A stretch of DNA of 64,000 nucleotides, from positions 1,087,501-1,151,500 of the forward strand of contig JAKZAN010000003.1 of NCBI GenBank assembly GCA_023053545.1, in the 5' to 3' direction. This DNA comes from Lepidurus packardi. Its lineage: Eukaryota > Arthropoda > Branchiopoda > Notostraca > Triopsidae. The first letter of the stretch is position 1; every line of letters begins with the position of its first letter. The notes under the pieces were generated by a model. The model saw only the letters and a list, made by a program, of their open reading frames with translations, searched no databases and was not told the DNA's origin. A program made the position numbers and the translations under genes. This document shows, piece after piece, positions 10,571 through 22,072 of the stretch.

Positions 10571-11700
10571 TTAAGCAAGATAAGACTGATCAATTTCCTC
10601 CATCCACAGTAGTATCATTTGTTCTATCTTATCATCGATAGAGTAAGGTGGTGTTAACTGAGGGGCCTGCTTGTAGGAACGCTCTATACGTTGTTTCCTA
10701 CGTTTCAGAACGTCGGTGCGTAGGTTTTTAATCCCCAGGCCACCAAGTTTCACCGAGGCATAGAAGAATCCCAATGGGGTATCCTTAGGTAGGCGAAGCC
10801 ATACACGTAAGTATTTCAAAATTAGCTTATCCATTATTTTTAATTTTCCGATGGCCACTTTCGACAGCATTAATCCGCGGTGTAAACGCGTAATCAGATA
10901 GACCCGCAGAGCAAACAGCGTTTGTTGCAGTTTTAGCGGTGATTTCTGGAGTTTATTCAATAAAGCCTCAAGATCAGGACTGACGCTTTTCGAGCGGCTA
11001 ATATGTGGAAATGGCACTCCCAGATAAACCCATGATTCATCCGCAGTAAGATTTTTTATTAAAGTTCCGTATAAATCGAGTAGGGCACTAGAGCACAGGT
11101 AGGTCTTCTTAATTTTCCCCAGGGCATTAAGGATAGGCCAAAACACTTAGATGCATTCAATTCAGGGCCACGCTTTGGGAGCTCTGCATTCAATATTTCA
11201 ACTTGACGCTTCAGACCTTCTCTAGCTTTTGCAAATAGTATCAGGTCGTCCGCATAAGTAATACAGTTAATAGAGAGCTCGTCATTAACTCGAAAACCAA
11301 TTGAGGCCGGTAGTTTACGAATAATCTCGTTTATCACAAGGTTAAAAAGGACAGAAGATCTGGGTCCGCTTGCTTCAAGACACGATTCGTCGGAATTTTG
11401 GTTGCAGATACTGAACCACCCATAGAAATTTGAGTCGTACATCCGGAGTGACTATTCTGGATGTAATTAACTAGATTCTCGGGACTCTCGCACCTCTAAT
11501 CGCCCGGAAAATAGAATTGGGGAGACGCTGTCGAACGTCTTCTTAATATCAACAGTGGCCAAAGATAAGATTTGATATTCTTTTTGGCATCTTGAAGAAT
11601 GTAATCCAGAAGGAATAAATTTTCCGCACATCCATCTATTTGCCGAAAGGCCTTCTGACGGGGATTGATTTGGACTCCCTCCGAGACACTTTCAAAGATG
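10571..11700 (-). pseudogene. R2-type LINE fragment, reverse transcriptase and thumb
   Basis: The minus strand reads from a broken palm (VDIKKTFDSVS near 11560) through SSVLFNLVINEIIRKLPASIGF, CITYADDLILFAK (YADD catalytic box) and LNASKCF to the thumb domain WVYLGVPF..KSPLKLQQTLFALRVYLITRLHRGLML..WLRLPKDTPLGFFYASVKLGGLGI. The thumb wording closely parallels the R2 copy at 54440-55705. It ends before the CCHC and endonuclease region. A frame change lies near 11060-11150. Next to it, and in the same orientation, sits the N-terminal R2 fragment. Confidence 0.75.
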
Positions 11701-11789
11701 ATTTTATTTAGTTGTCGAACAACTATATAGTATATATTTAGTATCTATATAGTATAGGACTGTCAAGTAAGGAAGGAATGTGGCACAGA

Positions 11790-13973
11790 CGAATGCAAGA
11801 GGCTGCACCATCCCCTTCTTCATGGAGCTCCCAGAGCCTACGACGGAAAGAGCAGCAAAGGAGGAGCGAAGCCATCTTCCCGGGTAGCTACAGGAGATAC
11901 ACGGGATTTTTCCCGAGATACACGAACCGCCACGTTAACGCGACGACAACTCCGAAACGTGATGATATCATCCTGTTGTCAGTTGTACTGGTATGCCTGT
12001 CTGCTAATTGAATAACCTACAAGACCTACGCCCTCCTAAATAACGACAGTGAAGCTTCCCTGATTAGAGACGACATCGCGAAGTTATTACAACTCGATGG
12101 ACCGAAAAAAACCGTCCGGTTAGGAACGTTTCACGGTTCCGACCCCCATATCGCAGTTCAACGAGTAAACTTCATGGCTTCATCCCATTCCAGAGACTTT
12201 ATACTGAAAATAACTTATGACTTTATACTGAATAAATCACTGTACCTCGTCTGAACATCAGTCGCAGGACTCTGGAGTGGCCCAATTTGAAGCGTACATG
12301 GAAGCACCTGGACAATATGGACATATCCTCCATCGACTCTGGGAAAGTTACCGTTCTACTGGGTGTGGACGCCGTAGAGGCCCACGATGTCTTGGAAGTT
12401 CGAAAGCCGCCCAGAGACACGAACGCTCCGAAGGCTATCCGTACTCCCTTCGGATGGTGCATCGTCGGGCGCCTTCCTAGCAAACTCGGGACTTCTGCAT
12501 CCAGTATGACTCCACACATGTGTGCACATGTGAACCTGCCCCCACCTTCGGACGACGCTTTGCATTCCATGGTTCAGCAATTTTGGTAAATCGAATCTTT
12601 AAGGATTAAGGCCACTCCCCTAATTCAACGACCAGATCATGCCATAGCGCTAAAGGCCATAAGCTCTACGATTCGGCATAATGGCGTACGTTATGAAGTG
12701 GGCTAAAAAATGGAAGTCACCCGAAATTAAACTACCGAATAATCGTGACGCCGCTCTCCGTCGATTGTTTAGTTTCGAACGACGTTTCCGATCCAACCCT
12801 GAGTATGCCAGGAATTACCGAGCCGTAACCGGAGCTCGTTTAACGCAAGCGATCACCGCCGAGCTGCGACTGGCAGTGCAGGAGACCATATTCTGGACAG
12901 ACTCCACGACGGTTTTTAAATGGATCAAGTCAAGGACCTGTCGGTTTACTATCTTCGTTGCAAACCGGGTCGCCGAGATATTGGAACTCACACGAGCGGA
13001 GCAATGGAACCATGTCCCCGGACGGATAAACCCGGCTGATGATGTCAGCAGAGGTGTGTGCTCTTCTCAGCTTACCATGCAGTATCGATGGTTCAATGTC
13101 CCCGACTTTCTTACCGGACCCAGACCGCTCTGGCCCAAGTGGGAAGATCCCAAGGATTGCTCTATGTCGGACCCCGATGTCATGCCTAGCAAATGGGCCG
13201 GCCACGTTAAGAAAGAAGACAATCGCATCATCACGTTGATGGCAAACGCGTCCCGACTTAGCCGTCCGAAGAGGATACTGGCCTATGCGACGCGGTTTAC
13301 CTACAATGCCCGAAGGAAACCTGATGAGAGACGCGGCGGTCCTTTATCGGCAGATGAACTCATGAAGTCGCTTGAACCGTTTCTGGAAACGATGGCTTCG
13401 TGAATATGTGCCGGCTCTGATAGAGCGCAAGAAATGGCTGGCTCCGAAACGCAACCTGAAAGAAGGAGATCTTGTCCTGGTCGTCGATCACCACTCGCCA
13501 CGTGGTCATTGGCCGCTTGATCGCATCGTCAGACCCCTGCCCGCCCGGAAGGTCAGACTAGAGCTGGCAATCGTGAAGACGGCAACTGGAGAATGCACGC
13601 ACCCTACAATGAAACTCTGCTTACTTGAAGAGTCCGCTTTGTAGGAGGTGTTTCCGAGCGCGGAAACAGGGCCGGCGATGTTCCGGATTGCTCCGGAAGG
13701 ACAGAAGACTTCATATGAACCTTGACCCATGACTTTGTTATAGGGTTAATTGACGAGACTTGACCTTTGCATTCCTTCTTGTCATCAATAACCATGACTA
13801 AGACATTACCTGACCTTTCAGCGAATCACCATTTCTGACGTTAACTATACGACTGAACTTTTTGACTATATATAGCTTATGTCTAAGACAGCCCGACACA
13901 GTCCAGAATGAACATCGATACAGTCCAAAGAACATCAAGACCACAGTATAGAGGTTTACACAGTATGGTAACA
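11790..13973 (+). mobile_element. BEL/Pao LTR retrotransposon fragment with 3' LTR
   Basis: A fossil plus-strand BEL/Pao copy, heavily broken and shortened. Recognisable parts in order: protease-like region (SEASLIRDDIAKLLQLDGPKK near 12050), post-protease region (TVLLGVDAVEAHDVLE), an RT/RNase H stretch (WTDSTTVFKWIKSRTCRFT near 12895, NHVPGRINPADDVSRGV) and the integrase C-terminal region (RFWKRWLREYVPALIERKKW near 13375, GDLVLVVDHHSPRGHWPL). It ends in an LTR. The wording matches the whole BEL element at 28787-35586, so it is an older relative. Large parts of Pol are absent. Confidence 0.85.
13679..13973 (+). repeat. BEL/Pao 3' LTR
   Basis: It begins TGTTCCGGATTGCTCCGGAA directly after a GGGCCGGCGA tract that would act as polypurine-side sequence, and seems to end in GGTAACA. 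A TATATATAG box lies near 13868. The solo LTR at 22572-22936 on the opposite strand begins with the same bases and shares most of the sequence, confirming it as an LTR. The right boundary is less sure than the left. Confidence 0.7.
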
Positions 13974-14647
13974 GGGGTATCCTTCCAATGTTAAGGTTTT
14001 CTGACAAATCTCTCGGTCCCAAGAGGATGTGAGGGTACGAAGGCTTATATGGGGGATGGATTCCCAGACTGTGCCCATGTACCCCCATGTAGGCATTCCT
14101 AATCTACTAGAAAAAGGGTTCGAGAAGAGAACAAAACATTCACAAAACGGGGGACTGGTGACCTTTCTCTCGGGCACTCTAGGGAGTTTTGGGCTGACGT
14201 AGGGTCCTACCGGCAACGCGCGCATTCGAAAGTGTTTTTGGAAAAATGCCTATGCTATTTTTTGGTAATAACCCTTACACTAATCCCTTTCAAGTTCACG
14301 TTGCTTGCTAACCCCTAAAGAAATGCAAGTACTTCCTACTTCCGTGTTTTTGAATGTCATATAAATAGCGTCGTCCCATCAACTCCTACCAATTGTTATT
14401 GAGCTTCCGTTCAGTTTGTTGCAAATTTCACATAGCTCACTTTCAATTTATTTTACAGAAAATTTTCACCGTTTTCTTAACACGACTCTATAGTTTGTCT
14501 TTTTCAAGACGAAGTATAGTAAACAATTTTCATTAAGTCATTCAAAAATGTACATTAATCCAGCAGTGTAATATAAGTGTAATATAAGTGAGTTTTTATC
14601 AAAGCGAGATTTAGTGTCAAATAGTGGTTAAGCTAGTTTACTTAAAA
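13974..14647. other. Intergenic stretch without recognised gene
   Basis: No coding frame looks real. A TATAAATA box at about 14360 and a polypyrimidine-AG (TTTATTTTACAG near 14449-14460) could be the promoter and first-intron acceptor of the THAP-type gene that follows, but this is weak. Confidence 0.3.
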
Positions 14648-15118
14648 ATGCCTAGAGTAATTTGTTGTGTTCCTTTTTGCAAGAACGCATCCTATAGAAA
14701 AGCAGCAGGAAGGATTTTTTTTGTATTCCGAAGGATAGTTGTTCGGAATTATGGTTAGAGGCTTTTCCTAAATAGTGCGCAGTTTTTCCAAAAAAGCATT
14801 TACGCTTAAGCATTCAATTGTAAGCCATCTCTTTGTTCGCAACATCCATTTATTCCTGTTTGCGAACCCTGTAGTGATTTTACATCCATTTCTAGTGATC
14901 ACAACTATGCGCAAAAACTACCCTCTAAAGAAACGCCTGTTTCCCCAGCTTCACCAGAAATTAATAGTATTCGGGACATTCACCCCGACACTATCGATCT
15001 TGACGGTTTTCATGCCTCTTTAGATGGTTTGGAATTGGATAGTGAATTTCAATATGGTAACTTTTCTACTTCCAAAATCCCAACCTTACCCCAGGCATCT
15101 TGTTTGCGTGCCGATTGT
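14648..15118 (+). pseudogene. THAP-type zinc-finger gene remnant
   Basis: The ATG at 14648 in an AAAAATG context starts MPRVICCVPFCKNASYRKA, the opening of a THAP domain (C-x4-C spacing before a basic stretch). A slip in the T-run near 14715-14722 is needed to reach the expected FPKDxxxxxLWLEAFPK continuation. A frame from about 14860 (LDGFHASLDGLELDSEF) looks like the acidic linker after such a domain. THAP domains start many DNA-transposon transposases (P elements and others) as well as host proteins. Nothing downstream here identifies which, so the parent element is unknown. Confidence 0.5.
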
Positions 15119-15349
15119 GCTGCTGTTTCCAAAAACCTTGCGTTTTTTTTTGTTTCCAAAAAACAAAACGAGGACGTCAGTTCTCGTCTGACGCGTCCGG
15201 CCTTCGCGTTCGGCAAGACGCGACGCGTCTGCTTCTCTCACAAATAAAACGCATAACAGATGACGCCTCAGGCAAATAAACGGCTTCAAGCCAGCGAATC
15301 GGACTCGGTTAAGAAAACACGTCAAATAAAACGCAGCTCAGGGGGTCGA

Positions 15350-15725
15350 CATGAGGCATTTTGCTCTCTCAGGAGGTGTTGACTTCTGTCTTGTGTAGCG
15401 AATGACCGAAACAATTATTAACTTTAATGCACTTTGTATGACCTGAGCAATAGCATCGATGTTTTCCCTTTCAATCGACAACGACAACTGTCCTTCTCCT
15501 CGTTCCTCATTCCACGTTCTCGCACGTTCTCTCGAATAAAAAACAAGAACAACCAGAACCAAAACATAACGAAAACCCAAAGAAACGATAGGATAGACGA
15601 ACAACAATAAAGACCGACCCGGGGTGGACCGAAAGGTGGAGAAGAAGGAATTCCTCACGTCACACTCGGCCACCTACCCTCCAACGCGCCGTCCCCGGCG
15701 CGACGTCAGGTGAAGGAAACTCCCA
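15350..15725 (-). repeat. Probable Gypsy LTR region (low confidence)
   Basis: This non-coding stretch lies directly downstream, on the minus strand, of the Gypsy integrase at 15770-16419, where a 3' LTR is expected. The minus strand has a purine tract with CCCCCGC near 15745 just before it. I could not find a second copy in the window to define its ends. Confidence 0.3.
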
Positions 15726-15769
15726 CAGATAGTGAATTGCGGGGGTCCTTGACCTCGTCTTGGATTTGA

Positions 15770-16419
15770 TCTTAATGAGTACCAGCATTCTCACTTTCGG
15801 TTTCCGAATCGCTTCCGCTGAGAAATCCCGACTTGAAAATCTTCAATTGTCTAACGTGGACAGGAAATATACGCCACACTTTCCTCGTGTGTCGACCAGG
15901 TAAGTCCCTCACCCAGTTGCTTGGCCACTTGGAAGGGGCCCTGGAATCTGGGTTGGAACTTACGATGGGTCGCGCCACTCCTCCTGGGCCGGAGCACCCA
16001 CACTAAGGAATTGATACCGTAGGTAGGCGCGGGGCGCCGACGGGTATCGGCGTAGGCCTGATGCTTCCGTCGTGCCGTCCGAGTTCTTCGACGAGCCACG
16101 TGTAACATCTTCCGCACCCGACGAAGGAAAGCCCGATAGTCGACCGTGGAGTCCGCTGGCCATGGATACTGAGTATACTCCGGCAAAACAGGGAACCGTC
16201 CATAAACAAGTTCAAAGGGTGAGTACTTAGTAGTTTCTTGGCGGGAGGTGTTGAGCGCAAACACGGCTTGAGGAACGAGAAGGTCCCAATCCCTTTCGCG
16301 CCCATCAATGCAGCGAGCAATTACCGATAGCAGACTTTTGTTGGTCCGCTCACACAATCCATTTGTTTCCGGATGGTAGGCCACCGCCATAGCGTGCCGT
16401 ACCTCTAAATTGTCTAGAG
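15770..16419 (-). mobile_element. Gypsy-type LTR retrotransposon fragment, integrase C-terminal half
   Basis: A fossil minus-strand piece that reads LEVRHAMAVAYHPETNGLCERTNKSL (the end of the DDE core, with its Glu in the GLCERTN motif), then WDLLVPQAVFALNTSRQETTKYSPFELVYGRFP and a C-terminal domain with GINSLVWVLRP..KFQPRFQGPFQV. This is the standard Gypsy integrase end. The family differs from the other two Gypsy copies here, judging by the higher GC and different wording. A hAT transposon abuts or splits it at 16420. Confidence 0.82.
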
Positions 16420-18925
16420 CAGCGGTCCCCAATCTTTTCGGTATGGCGGACCACTTACACGGATGAAATTTTCCTGCGACCCAAGCTTTGTGACTGGGTT
16501 GGTGGGTGAAAAAGTGATACAGAATTATAAAGATCTAAAAGTCCATTTATTATTACATGGCAAAATACAACGAATAATTACAAAATTAACAAATGATCAA
16601 TGGGAGCCTTGAGCCTGCTTTCCGGCAATGAAACACTCCCACCTGGGTGTGATGGGAGAAGAGAAACTCTACGTGTGTTCGCGAAATCCAGCCTATTGCG
16701 TTGCCTGGTTTTTGTGGCTGTCAAAGCAGAAAATCCTGACTCGCAAAGGTAAGACGAAGGAAACGGGAGCAGACTTTTCAGCGATTTGGTAGCAATTTGC
16801 AATTTGGGGATACTCCAGTTGTAGCAAATAGACTTTTCAGCCCACCATCATTAGCAAGTTCCAGTAACTGGCTCTCTTCTTGCAGTGATAAGCCCGATTC
16901 ACCTGGCCTATTAATAAACGGGTCGCGGATCCATTCCTTCCCTGATCGTGGATCTTTTGTCACGGGGAAGTAACGTTCAAATTCTTGCGAAAGATGAGAC
17001 AGATGACCTCGCACCAACTGAGAGAAAAAAGGACTCGGCTCAGAATCTTTCATGACCTCAGCTAAGGTTTGGAACATATCAAAGATCCCGATACTAACCC
17101 GGCGCCCCCATAACTCAAGTTTCGATTTAAATGCGGCCACTTTATCTGCCGATTTGAACATGGTTGTCATCCTACCCTGCAGTGAAACATTGAGCTCATT
17201 AAGTAGGCTGAAAATGTCGGCAAGGTAGGCAAGTTTCGCAACCCATTCGCTGTCATTGAAATATTCCGCCAGCTGAGAATCTTTCTCTGTAAGAAATCTC
17301 TGGATTGGCTCCCGTAGCTCGTAAGCTCTGGTCATAGACCTATCTCTCAAAAGCCATCTCACTTCGGTGTGCAAGAGTAGACGTGTGTAGTCTGCATCCA
17401 TCTCCTCACAGAGCTGAGCGAACAATCGAGAATTAAGGGCATTGGCTTTGTTCAGATGGAGGACCAGATTTAAGCACGAGTTCCCTAGATTACCCTTCTG
17501 AAATATAGAGAGAATTCTAACTCGGCTTAAATCGCTGAACTTGGAGCTTTGCTCCGTTGCAAGCCTTTTTACTGAGCAGTAAAGATGCACACGGCTCCAA
17601 CGTCAAGCAAGAACTCTTTGTATTCTTCATACAAAATTACATTTATACTAAGCTGAAGTCTTTGTCGCTCGTCGTCATCATTGGTCAGTTAAAGATTTTA
17701 AACGTCTAGAAACATGTGCGAAGTCTGTTTTTTGTCAGTCATAAATCGTCCTACGGGTCAGTCATAAATCGCCCATGCAAAAGGTACCCCTTTTCTGGCC
17801 TGTCAATCGTAGGAGTCAGTTTTCAGCCTGGCTACATGTTAGTTACGCCTTTCTCGAGCTCCGTACATCTGGAGTTTAGGGAGAAAGGGTAAAGTCGTCA
17901 AAGTTACATGCAAAAGTTGTAAAATTTAATATTTCGTCCGAACAGGCTTTGACGTAATTGATAATCTTAACTACATTTTGCAAAATGGTGTTAAGCTCAG
18001 GCGACATTTTACGACTAGCCAACATCTCTCGAAGGATGACACAGTGCGTGGACTCGCATTCAGGGGCGACCTCTTTGACCCGAGTAGTAAAGCCAGAAAT
18101 CCTTCCGGTCATAGCAGCTGCTCCATCCGTAGAAATTCCAACACAAAATGACCAGTTCAGTTTTCCCTACATGTAGTCATTCAAAGATTTGAATAACTCT
18201 GCAGCAGTGGTATTAGTTGGCAATGATAGTGAACAAAGCAAATCTTCATGCACATCTTCGCCGAAAATTTTACGCACGAAAACAAGCATTATTGCCTTGT
18301 TGTCCACATCGGTGGACTGATCAACCTGAATTGCGTACCAAGGGGATTTACCAATCCTTTCTAACAACTGAGATTCAACATCCTACAATTTCTTCAATTC
18401 GTCTAGTAACTGTACTAGCGGAAAGAGGAATGTTAGTGATCTTTTGAGCAGCAGCCTCTCATAAAATTTCATGGCACATGTCCTTCGCAGCAGGTAAAAT
18501 TAATTCTTCACCAATAGTGAAGGGCTTCTTCGCCTTAGCAATACGGTTTGCTACTAAAAAGGACGCTCTCATTGAGGATACATTTAGCGTAGTGCTGCCC
18601 TTTATGAATTGCTTTTGTCCTTGATATTCTCATTTTTTTTCTTTCAAAAAATTCCAAAGGCTTGTCTTTCAACGCAGGGTGCTTAGTTTCAATGTGGCCA
18701 AGCAGTTTTGAAGGTTTCATAGCTTCATTTGCAAGTTGTTCGCCACAAACTACACACAGTGGGTGAGGACAAAGCGGATCGCCGTTGAAATGAATCCGAA
18801 GCTTAGGTACGACTGATATTCTCTATTTCTTACTTTAGTTTTTTTTAGACTCGTGGGCTTCGTTATCTTTGGGCCGTTGTCCCTTAAAAAAGTTCTCCAA
18901 CGTCTTTTGTTTATCACTCATTTTC
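16420..18925 (-). mobile_element. hAT DNA transposon (ZBED5-like transposase), decayed
   Basis: The minus-strand transposase begins MSDKQKTLENFFKGQ near 18921, followed by a BED zinc finger (CPHPLCVVCGEQLAN..LLGHIETKH near 18775-18685), the catalytic core start (YAIQVDQSTDV near 18330), STDGAAAMTG near 18120, LLLHTEVRWLLRDR near 17370 and the C-terminal dimerisation block LLPFPSSYLCESGFSALTATKT near 16760. This order is that of ZBED5/SCAND3-type hAT transposases, which cut and paste DNA. The 3' end has CAGCGGTCCCCAATCTTTTC, a classical hAT terminus, at 16420. No matching terminus is visible at the other side. At least three frame changes and extra sequence near 17590-17880 break it. The 8 bases before the terminus are GTCTAGAG; the partner duplication was not found. 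Confidence 0.85.
17590..17880. other. Non-hAT sequence inside the hAT transposase region
   Basis: The transposase frame stops at 17590 and resumes at about 17945. The material between has no frame and includes a direct repeat GTCAGTCATAAATCG at about 17736-17750 and 17758-17772. It may be a small insertion or locally scrambled sequence. Confidence 0.4.
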
Positions 18926-19089
18926 GATCCTGTTTGCCTGTTTTCTAACCATGTGCTATCCAAACGTATCCAAAACAGTCACTGCGACCAGCATATGGTT
19001 CGCGAAAGTAGGCGCGGGTGAAGTGCAGTTCGCCAATCATCTTCCATAGGCTCAATTGTGGAGAAGTCCAGGGAGTGATGCTTGTGTTG

Positions 19090-21700
19090 CGGACAGTGTT
19101 TCACATTTCAGTGGGTCACATTTCGGGAAGATATATTCGGGCAGATCTCGCCATCGTAATGCAACGTTCGTTCTCCCGAAAGTCGATTCCTTCTCGTACC
19201 CCTGTACATGTATTCGCTGACGCCAGCCTAAAAGCCTACGGAGCTGTAGCTTGCTCTACCTCAACTGACACTTCGAATTTCCTCATCAGTAAGACACGAG
19301 TAGAACCATCCAAAGGTGAACTCATGTTACCCCAGCTCAAACTCCAAGCATTATTTACTGCTGCCAAACTCGTCTCATTCATTCACGAATCTATTCGAAC
19401 TTAGAACCTAGATCTATTCGAACTTAGAGCTTAGATCTATTCGAACCTACCTTCATCATCTGGCCTGACTCTACAATAGTACTTCATTGGTTCTATGCCC
19501 CACCTTTTTCCTGACGTTTTGTTACGGACTGAGTAAACCAAATTCGAACATTTTTACAATATTTCCAGTTTGAGTTACGTCACTGCACTACTGAAGATAA
19601 CCCAGTCGATCTTCCAAATCGTGGCTTAAGCGCAAAAAGGTTTATTGGGAATGCTCTTTGGGAACATGGTCCGGAGTGGATTAATCAACCCGGAAATTGG
19701 CCTTCTCGTATCACTCCCGTTAATCTCCTGAACACAAGCGTCCTGTCCTGTCAAAATGTTTCATCTACACCTCCTGATCCCTGTCTTATCTCTCGGTTCG
19801 AATCGTTTTCTGCTTTGATTCGTTCAGTAGCTTGGATGTTTCGAGTTCTCCAAAACTGTAGAGGATTCAAGCGAACTACTCTACTTACTTCCGAAGAACT
19901 GCGTTACGCCGAACTTCGAGTCCAAAACTACGAGCCGTCTCGTCACTTTCCAAGTGAATTAAGCTACTTTCAACAACCTAAGAAGTCCAAGATTCCATCG
20001 CAAGTTAGAACGTTGAATTTGTTTTTGGATTCTGTCAGATTGATCCGATGTAAAGGACGTTTGTCAAATTCCTCCCTTTCTATAGATGCAAAATTTCCCA
20101 TACTGATTCCAAAAACTTCTCATCTAGCTATCCTACTTGTCCGCCATTTTTATTCGAACTACTTTCATTCAGGAATCAACACCACCATTGCCAACTTACG
20201 TGACACCTTTTGGATTCCTTCTGCTCGACAAGTTGCTAAAGGCGTTATCCGAAATTGTGTTACCTGTAGACGACATACTGGTCTCTCTTATCCACAACCT
20301 CCTCTTCCTGAGTATTGAGTAAAGCCAAGGCGTCTCTTTGAAGTTACTGGTGTTGATTTCGCCTTGCTCTTTATGTCAAAGGTTCCACCACCAAGACTAC
20401 TCCGGTTTACCTCTATTTATTTACTTGTGCTGCCCGACCTATTCACCTGGAACTTAAGACGGACCTATCTACCCCTATCTTTCTACTTGCCTTACGACGT
20501 TTTTCAAGCTTATATGACTGGCCAAGACTCCTTATATCAGACAATGCAATGACATTTGTTTCCGCAGCTCGACAAATCAAACTTTTGTCAACTTACATGA
20601 AATGCTCACTCATTTTAAAACCACCTGGCAATCCATCCCGAAACGTGCTCCGTGGTTCAGTGGATTATGGGAGCGACTGGCTGGAGTCACCAAGACATTG
20701 TTGAAAAAGACTCTTGGACGCTCACTTCTTTCATTTGATGAACTCCGGATGATTCTGACAGAAATAGCTTCCATTTTGAATGACAGACCTCTAACTTACG
20801 TTTCTTTGGACATCAATGACGAAAATGACATCACTCCTTCCTCTCTGATTTTTGGACGTCGTATTGCTTCTCCAATTTTTGTTACTTTAGAAGTTGAATA
20901 CTTTGACCCCACGTACAATGAGAAAACTCTTCCGAAAAGGTTTATTCTTCAGAAAAGACTCATTGCGAACTACTGGAAACGATGGACAAATGAATACCTA
21001 AAGGCTCTTCGTGAGAATCACTCTTGTAATCCTAATTCAAAACCTAGCTCCATTGAAATAGGTGACATCGTGTTAGTTCACAACGAAGAGAAACGTTTGT
21101 ACTCGGCTATAGCTCGTGTTCAACAACTCATCCCTGGAAGCGATGGAGTTATCCGAACAGCCGTCATCCGAACTACCAATGGAATTACTAACCGTCCGAT
21201 TACAAAACTCTACCCCCTCAAAATCAACGATGACACCGTCGAGGAATCTACGCTATCTCCAGCTGATCTGCCTTCTGCTGAGTATACTACTCCTGCTAGA
21301 TATCGTCGAGAAGCAGCCAAACAAGCCTTGACGAAAATTTGAAGATGTATAGCGCAAGATTCGGCTCCCGAGCAGCCCGGCCCGGAGGATGTGTAAAATT
21401 CCTTCGTATATATTGTAAAGTCTTCCCCTTCTTTTTGACTTTTCTCTTTGGTACTGCCCTTCACTTTAAATATGCTTAAACTACTTATTTTAGTTAATTT
21501 CTCCTTGAATGTTAATTTACTCTTCTATCCGGTATCCTTTCACTCCTGTATATAAGCTCGTCATTTCCCCTGTAAATGTGTAGTCTTCAAGAAAGTATTC
21601 TGACAGTTTCAACGAGTTTACAAAACTACTCTTAAAAAGTGCTCTCATCCATCCTATTCCTCAGAAGTATCCCCTAATCACAACGCAGGGACCATCTTAT
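19090..21700 (+). mobile_element. BEL/Pao LTR retrotransposon fragment (second family), RNase H to 3' LTR
   Basis: A fossil plus-strand copy missing its 5' half. Parts in order: RNase H region (VHVFADASLKAYGAVA near 19205, ISKTRVEPSKGELMLPQLKL), integrase zinc region (FHSGINTTIANLRDTFWIP..RNCVTCRRHTG near 20175-20280), integrase core end (WFSGLWERLAGVTKTLLKK near 20655, LNDRPLTYVSLD) and C-terminal domain (YWKRWTNEYLKALREN, VIRTAVIRTTNGITNRPITKLYPL) ending at 21342. It uses more A/T-rich wording than the BEL elements at 11790 and 28787, so it is a separate family. Several breaks are present. Confidence 0.85.
21390..21700 (+). repeat. Probable 3' LTR of the second BEL/Pao family
   Basis: Just after the Pol stop there is a GCCCGGCCCGGAGGA purine-side tract, then TGTGTAAAATTCC, a plausible LTR start, followed by T-rich U3 sequence with a TATATAAG box at about 21549. 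The right end is not defined because no second copy exists in the window. Confidence 0.5.
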
Positions 21701-22072
21701 TTTTACTCAAACCCAAATTCTCCACAGGAGTCATGCGTAACAATTGACAATTAAATTGTAGAAGTTGTTATTAATACATGGCATAAAACTAAGTAGTCTG
21801 TTCCGTTTATTTTCATTGCATGTACATAATAACAAAACGACAGGCGAGCTGTCAACTACGCTATGCAAGTACGATGGCTGAAACGTCTGATATTTTTGTC
21901 TACGTTAGTAGGTTGAACAGGATGATGTACAAACCGTGAGAAGTCTTAAGCTTGCTTGCGGGCAGGACTGTGCCACCTTGTCTGATAGCTACTTCCCACA
22001 TACCGAGGATGCCAAGGCGGAAGTATTTGTAGAGCTCGAATTCGATCATAGTTAAGATCATTCGATCATTTT

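Noticed and set aside
12223-12580. Several overlapping frames on both strands
   Set aside because: They are shadows of the broken BEL/Pao protease region.
15029-15247. Separate protein gene
   Set aside because: The frame continues the THAP-gene linker and then runs through low-complexity T-rich sequence with no motif.
17590-17880. Second transposon nested in the hAT element
   Set aside because: No inverted ends or duplication could be found; only a 15-base direct repeat.
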